From the NCBI GenBank assembly GCA_958402795.1, contig CATXUX010000037.1:1-35671 (forward strand): a DNA stretch of 35,671 bases, given 5' to 3'. The translations under genes were made by a program, and so were the position numbers. The DNA is from an uncultured Lachnospiraceae bacterium (GTDB lineage Bacteria; Bacillota; Clostridia; Lachnospirales; Lachnospiraceae). Positions 32,113 through 35,671 of this stretch are shown in pieces (position 1 is the stretch's first letter; the number at the start of each line of letters is the position of its first letter). The notes below the pieces were generated by a model that saw only the letters and a list, made by a program, of their open reading frames with translations, did no database searches and had not been told where the DNA came from.

Positions 32113-32226
32113 TTACCACAACCCAAGAATAATTGGCGTATCGTTTGCACAATCTACAAAACAATCATCCCAAATAGAATCTACTCTCTCAAGTTCAAAT
32201 TCACTATTTTTTAATAATTCTAACAT
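32113..32226 (-). CDS. RiPP precursor peptide 3 (two-Cys variant)
   Basis: 37 residues, found by reading the gap between larger genes. GGAGGAG lies 6 bases before the ATG. It aligns without gaps to the other two precursors from their Phe13: Phe10, Glu13, then Asp21-Cys22-x-x-Asp25-Cys26. The first core Cys of the others is Ser17 here and the last is absent, so only Cys22 and Cys26 remain. It ends PIILGLW. Trp19 takes the place of a Pro or Gly near the core. It either gives a simpler product or is a partner peptide. Confidence 0.82.
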   Translation of the reverse strand: MLELLKNSEFELERVDSIWDDCFVDCANDTPIILGLW

Positions 32227-32269
32227 AATTGCTCCTCCTAAATTTCTTTTGGACATTATCCGTTGACAT

Positions 32270-32407
32270 TCAAAACCACCCAGTTACGACTGCATTACAA
32301 TTGTTGTACCCATCCTGAAGGCAATCATGCAAGCAATCATCCGGATCGCAATACTGTACTTCTACGTCAAATGTCTCTGTCTGTACTTTTCTCTCGACTT
32401 CACTCAT
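32270..32407 (-). CDS. RiPP precursor peptide 2 (four-Cys)
   Basis: 45 residues. GGAG lies about 8 bases before the ATG. N-terminal leader-like part (residues 1-18) with KVQTETFDVEVQ, then the core Y19-C20-D-P-D-D-C25-L-H-D-C29, Cys37, and the tail AVVTGWF. Cys spacing is C-x4-C-x3-C-x7-C. There is no signal peptide and no Gly-Gly cleavage site. Eighteen bases separate it from precursor 1. Confidence 0.87.
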   Translation of the reverse strand: MSEVERKVQTETFDVEVQYCDPDDCLHDCLQDGYNNCNAVVTGWF

Positions 32408-32425
32408 GATTTTACTCCTTTCCTC

Positions 32426-32560
32426 TTACAGCCAGCCTGTTATTACTGCTGTGCAGATATTGTTGCTTTCAACGCAGTCGTGCAGGCAATCGCCAGTATC
32501 ACAGTACTGAACTTCGATGTCAAATTCTTCTTCCTGTACCTTTTTGTCCATATCCAACAT
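32426..32560 (-). CDS. RiPP precursor peptide 1 (four-Cys)
   Basis: 44 residues. AGGAGG lies 8 bases before the ATG. Leader-like KVQEEEFDIEVQ, then Y19-C20-D-T-G-D-C25-L-H-D-C29, Cys36, and the tail AVITGWL. Cys spacing is C-x4-C-x3-C-x6-C. About two thirds of its residues match precursor 2 when aligned by eye, yet many codons differ, so the copies have been kept by protein-level selection rather than being recent duplicates. It is the first small gene after the 867-residue permease. Confidence 0.87.
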   Translation of the reverse strand: MLDMDKKVQEEEFDIEVQYCDTGDCLHDCVESNNICTAVITGWL

Positions 32561-32615
32561 TTCTTATGCCTCCTTCTGATATATATTTTTTAATTGTCGT
32601 ATTGACAAATTAAAA

Positions 32616-35219
32616 TCAAACATCTTTTCTTATTTTTTCCACAATGCTGTCTTTATTAAATGCTTTAAAGATTATGACGGGTATGACAGCGGAAAGTATC
32701 AACGTTAATAATGATAAAACAAGCGCCGGCCACAACAACAGATCGTAGGTCATAAACCAAACTGTATCACAGATTATCTTTATCATTGTACTTCCGATAA
32801 CAGCCGAAAAAATAATTCCCAATGCTGCTGAGATTATTGCATAGACCATTCCCTCATTAACAATCATTTTTATCAACTGTTTTGTTGTCATTCCGATACT
32901 TTGCATGATTGCGTATTCTTTTTTTCGTGTCAGCATGTTTGTAATCATCAGATTGATAAAATTGATAAATCCTGCTATTCCTAAAATAACACTAATGAAC
33001 CCACCAATAATATTAACAGTATTTTTAATGCCATTTATACTGTTTTCCAGCATTAACACAGAACTACAACCAATTGTGCCCCCATCTTCCTCTACAAGTG
33101 TCTCCATTTGATTTGTAACAGATGCCAATTCCTGTTCATCAACATTAAAAGAATAACTCATCAATGAAGGGACTGCATATATTTCTTTAAATATATTCTC
33201 TGACATATAAAACATGGGGGCATCCCCACCTACATTTGTAGTGCCGGTTGTGACATTTGGCACTTCATATTCTGTTGAAGTTACACGCATCTGTGCAATA
33301 ACTTCTAATTCTTTTTCTTCCTGACCTCTATTATGAACCGTAATTTTATCTCCTATCTCGCACTGAAATTTTTCTTGCATTCCAGAAGACGTTCCTTGCT
33401 TTTTCGCTACCGCTTCTACAACATAATTTCCTTCCTCTAATTTCTGACAGAGTTCTTCAATAGATAAATTATCTGCTATCTTAAAAAAATCACATCGTAA
33501 AAATACATTTTTATTGCAGCCATATACATTACATATCGGATATTCATCATATCCCAAGGGGATACTATATTTATCAGATGCAATATAAGCAATTCCATTT
33601 TCTTCCACTTTATCCAACTTGTCATATTCCAATCCGTAATCAATGGTTATATCGCTATCATCCAATGTATTTTTATATATACGCCCCTCATCTGTAATGT
33701 TAAATTGATCCTTGATAAGTTCCACTACATTTTCATCAAGACTATCTATATGCCTTGTAAAACCTTTAATGTTATTAAAAGTGTTTCCACTTGCAACTAC
33801 TATATCTGCTGCGCTTCTTTCCCGTACTGCTTTCTCCGTATCAATACTATTCGTAATGATAATAGCGGAGTTCAATAGCACACAGCAAAGCATCATGGAT
33901 ATGATAATATACATACTTCTTTTTTTGTTCCGCTTTACATTTAATAAGGCTAATCTCCATGCAGATAATTTTTTTGTCTGTTTTTCACCTTTGTTGACTT
34001 CTCTTTTTTCAGAATATCTAAGTGCCTCCATCGGAGAAATCTTTGCAATAATGTTAATCGGTCTTCGTATACTGATCATCACAGTAAATATTGTAAAAAT
34101 TGACGCTCCTATAAAAATAATTATATTCGGTGAAACTTCTACAGATAAATTTGTATATTCATTCGTAATAAATTCAATTGCAAGTGGCAGTATTGCTTTT
34201 CCGAGAAAATAGCCTAAAAACATTCCCAATGGCAATGCAATAATCAAAAGCCACAATGCCTGTATGCGAACCAAAAATTTAATCTGTTTTTGGCTCGTGC
34301 CTACTGTCTTGAGCAAGCCATATTTTCGTACATCCTGTAAAACTGAAATCTCAAAAACATTAAAGATCAGCAGATACCCTGCAAATATAAAAAGTAATGC
34401 AAAGACCAAACCAACAATAAGTACCGATACGTTGATCTCCGGATTCGTCATTCTATTAACAGAACAAGCAATATAATTATCTGCATTTACATCTTCCGGG
34501 TTTCCACCCAGATTCCAGACAATCTCTTTAAGCTGTTTTTCTGTATTGCTGTTGTTTTTTAATAAAATATCCGAAAAATATGTTCCCGCATATTCATTAT
34601 CCTTATCGTAGGTGTATGGAAATAGTTCTTTATTTTCCTGCATAAATTCGTCCGAAACCAGCATCAAGCTTGTTTGGGAATTGGCAGCTTCCCATATACC
34701 GGATACAACCATCTCATATTGATAAGTTTTCCCGCGCAATTGAAATTCTATTTCAACTTCCGCCCCCACCTTTGGATCTATTTCCAAGCTTTCAAGCGCC
34801 CTATCTGTCGTTGCAATCTCATTAACTTTTACCGGTGCCTGACCTGACGTTGGAATCGAAAATGTCAATTCCTGTTCAACAGAATCCATATAATCTAACT
34901 CTATGTTATGCGTTTTAGCATTACTTAAAAAACCAATTGGTCTTCTCAGACCTAATGAAGCAATTCTTTCCTCATCCGCCAGCTTCGTAAACTGTTCTTC
35001 TGTCATATACCGAAGGTCTGCATCTGCCTTACTTCCCTTTTGTTTTTGCATGGTGAGTTGTATGGACTCGTAAGCTCCAACACCTGTTGTGATTAAAGTA
35101 GTAAATAGCACCGTGGTTAAAATCATTGCCAAAACAGCAATAATATTTCTTGTCTTATTTTTCCGAAACTCATTTTTTGCAAGCCTAAGTAGACATCTTT
35201 TATTTCTAGTCGAATACAT
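32616..35219 (-). CDS. FtsX-type ABC transporter permease 1 of the RiPP locus
   Basis: 867 residues. Double MacB/FtsX arrangement: TM1 (about 25-47), outer domain to about 265, three membrane segments (about 270-390) with VLQDVRKYGLLKTVGTSQKQIKFL and ISPMEALRY, TM near 435-455, a second outer domain, and three C-terminal segments (about 740-860) with RKKEYAIMQSIGMTTKQLIKM. GGAGGAG precedes the ATG, 17 bp after the ATPase stop, so the two form a transporter pair. It is a paralogue of the permease at 27183. Likely export of, or immunity to, the modified peptide; the sequence does not decide which. Confidence 0.88.
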   Translation of the reverse strand: MYSTRNKRCLLRLAKNEFRKNKTRNIIAVLAMILTTVLFTTLITTGVGAYESIQLTMQKQKGSKADADLRYMTEEQFTKLADEERIASLGLRRPIGFLSNAKTHNIELDYMDSVEQELTFSIPTSGQAPVKVNEIATTDRALESLEIDPKVGAEVEIEFQLRGKTYQYEMVVSGIWEAANSQTSLMLVSDEFMQENKELFPYTYDKDNEYAGTYFSDILLKNNSNTEKQLKEIVWNLGGNPEDVNADNYIACSVNRMTNPEINVSVLIVGLVFALLFIFAGYLLIFNVFEISVLQDVRKYGLLKTVGTSQKQIKFLVRIQALWLLIIALPLGMFLGYFLGKAILPLAIEFITNEYTNLSVEVSPNIIIFIGASIFTIFTVMISIRRPINIIAKISPMEALRYSEKREVNKGEKQTKKLSAWRLALLNVKRNKKRSMYIIISMMLCCVLLNSAIIITNSIDTEKAVRERSAADIVVASGNTFNNIKGFTRHIDSLDENVVELIKDQFNITDEGRIYKNTLDDSDITIDYGLEYDKLDKVEENGIAYIASDKYSIPLGYDEYPICNVYGCNKNVFLRCDFFKIADNLSIEELCQKLEEGNYVVEAVAKKQGTSSGMQEKFQCEIGDKITVHNRGQEEKELEVIAQMRVTSTEYEVPNVTTGTTNVGGDAPMFYMSENIFKEIYAVPSLMSYSFNVDEQELASVTNQMETLVEEDGGTIGCSSVLMLENSINGIKNTVNIIGGFISVILGIAGFINFINLMITNMLTRKKEYAIMQSIGMTTKQLIKMIVNEGMVYAIISAALGIIFSAVIGSTMIKIICDTVWFMTYDLLLWPALVLSLLTLILSAVIPVIIFKAFNKDSIVEKIRKDV

Positions 35220-35236
35220 GTTGCTCCTCCTGCTTG

Positions 35237-35671
35237 TTATGCATCCACAATTTTCCCATCCTGAATTCGGATAATCCTGTCTGCCATTTGTGCCAATTTC
35301 ATATTGTGAGTAATCATAACAGTAGTCTGCCAGAATCGTTGACTTGTTTGTTTTAACAATCCCATCACTTCAAGACCTGACTGCGTATCGAGATTTCCCG
35401 TCGGTTCATCTGCCAACACAATCGCTGGTTTCGTAATCAACGCTCGGGCAATAGCCACTCTCTGCTGCTGCCCACCAGATAAATTGCTTGGAAGATTTTC
35501 CAACTTCTTATCAATTCCCAATATCGTAATAATTTTATTCAGAAATTCTGTGTCCACATCTTTTCCATCCAGTTCTACCGGGAAAACTATATTTTCGTAG
35601 ACATTCAATGTAGGAATCAAATTCTTTAGGTTAGAATCGATGATGGGGTAAACGAAAAAGCAGTTTTGGCA
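35237..35671 (-). CDS. ABC transporter ATP-binding subunit (5' end beyond window)
   Basis: LolD/MacB-type ATPase that drives the adjacent FtsX-type permease. The C-terminal part is complete: NLIPTLNVYENI, signature LSGGQQQRVAIARAL, Walker B AIVLADEP, D-loop GNLD and switch His in MITHN. Walker A lies outside the window. The frame stays open to the edge. The last 45 or so bases read FVYPIIDSNLKN where FVFQ-x-x-NL is expected, so the Q-loop Gln is missing and about five residues are extra; this could be edge-of-contig sequence error or real divergence. A TTG at 35620 could act as a start but would remove the Q-loop, so the gene is treated as partial. Confidence 0.88.
   Translation of the reverse strand, partial: CQNCFFVYPIIDSNLKNLIPTLNVYENIVFPVELDGKDVDTEFLNKIITILGIDKKLENLPSNLSGGQQQRVAIARALITKPAIVLADEPTGNLDTQSGLEVMGLLKQTSQRFWQTTVMITHNMKLAQMADRIIRIQDGKIVDA

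Larger units (their letters stand above)
26582..35671. other. AT-rich accessory island carrying a RiPP locus (right end beyond window)
   Basis: From the last base of tRNA-Pro onwards the sequence becomes clearly AT-rich, and codon use shifts towards ATA, AGA, AAT and TTA. All genes in it belong to one putative modified-peptide locus. A tRNA 3' end is a classic integration point for mobile islands. No integrase, and no copy of the tRNA 3' end, is seen within the window, so transfer is inferred from composition and position. The right boundary is outside. Confidence 0.65.

Noticed and set aside
32113..32560. Assignment of the precursors to ruminococcin C, SCIFF or subtilosin families
   Set aside because: The peptides are too short and the Cys spacing (x4, x3, x6-7) and DCxxDC core do not match what I know of these families; left as unassigned RiPP precursors.
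32566..32604. Promoter-like TTGTCA, 17 bp, TATATA ahead of precursor 1
   Set aside because: The start site would fall within or beside the ribosome site, leaving almost no leader; the precursors may simply be read from the upstream operon.

Overview
The window looks like chromosome of a spore-forming, Gram-positive gut Clostridium of the family Lachnospiraceae. The evidence is an mraZ-type division and cell-wall cluster joined to the spoIIGA-sigE-sigG sporulation genes, strong AGGAGG-type ribosome sites, GTG and TTG starts, and TTGACA/TATAAT-like promoters. A species cannot be named from the sequence. Nearly everything is on the minus strand, so the order below runs from high to low coordinates.

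Backbone, positions 26507 down to 1 (moderate GC). tRNA-Pro(GGG) and asnB are divergent. Below them lie an FtsW/RodA-family glycosyltransferase, a DegV lipid-binding protein and a small membrane protein. Next comes the division and wall cluster: mraZ, rsmH, ftsL, a class B PBP, a second (SpoVD-like) class B PBP, mraY, murD, ftsW/spoVE, divIB and ftsZ. It starts at a promoter overlain by seven MraZ-type repeats. Internal promoters are visible before mraY and ftsZ, a terminator follows ftsZ, and a terminator-like hairpin separates the two PBPs. Then come spoIIGA-sigE behind a Spo0A-type promoter, a beta-CASP RNase, sigG, a HAD phosphatase, a small acidic protein, pth and mfd (runs off the left edge). 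One plus-strand gene, an FMN-binding-like membrane protein, sits between pth and the small acidic gene.

Accessory island, positions 26582 to 35671 (clearly AT-rich). It begins at the 3' end of tRNA-Pro and runs off the right edge. It holds a compact RiPP (modified-peptide) locus: an ABC ATPase (cut by the window edge), an 867-residue FtsX-type permease, three tiny Cys-containing precursor peptides (44, 45 and 37 residues), a 338-residue and a 402-residue radical SAM/SPASM protein, a second 861-residue FtsX-type permease, and a degenerate ATP-binding fragment without a Walker A motif. The inferred scheme is that the two radical SAM enzymes crosslink the small peptides and the ABC system exports the products or protects the host. 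The three peptides align without gaps through a DCxxDC core and end in a Gly-Trp or Trp-rich tail. This precursor set is the most likely undescribed system in the window.
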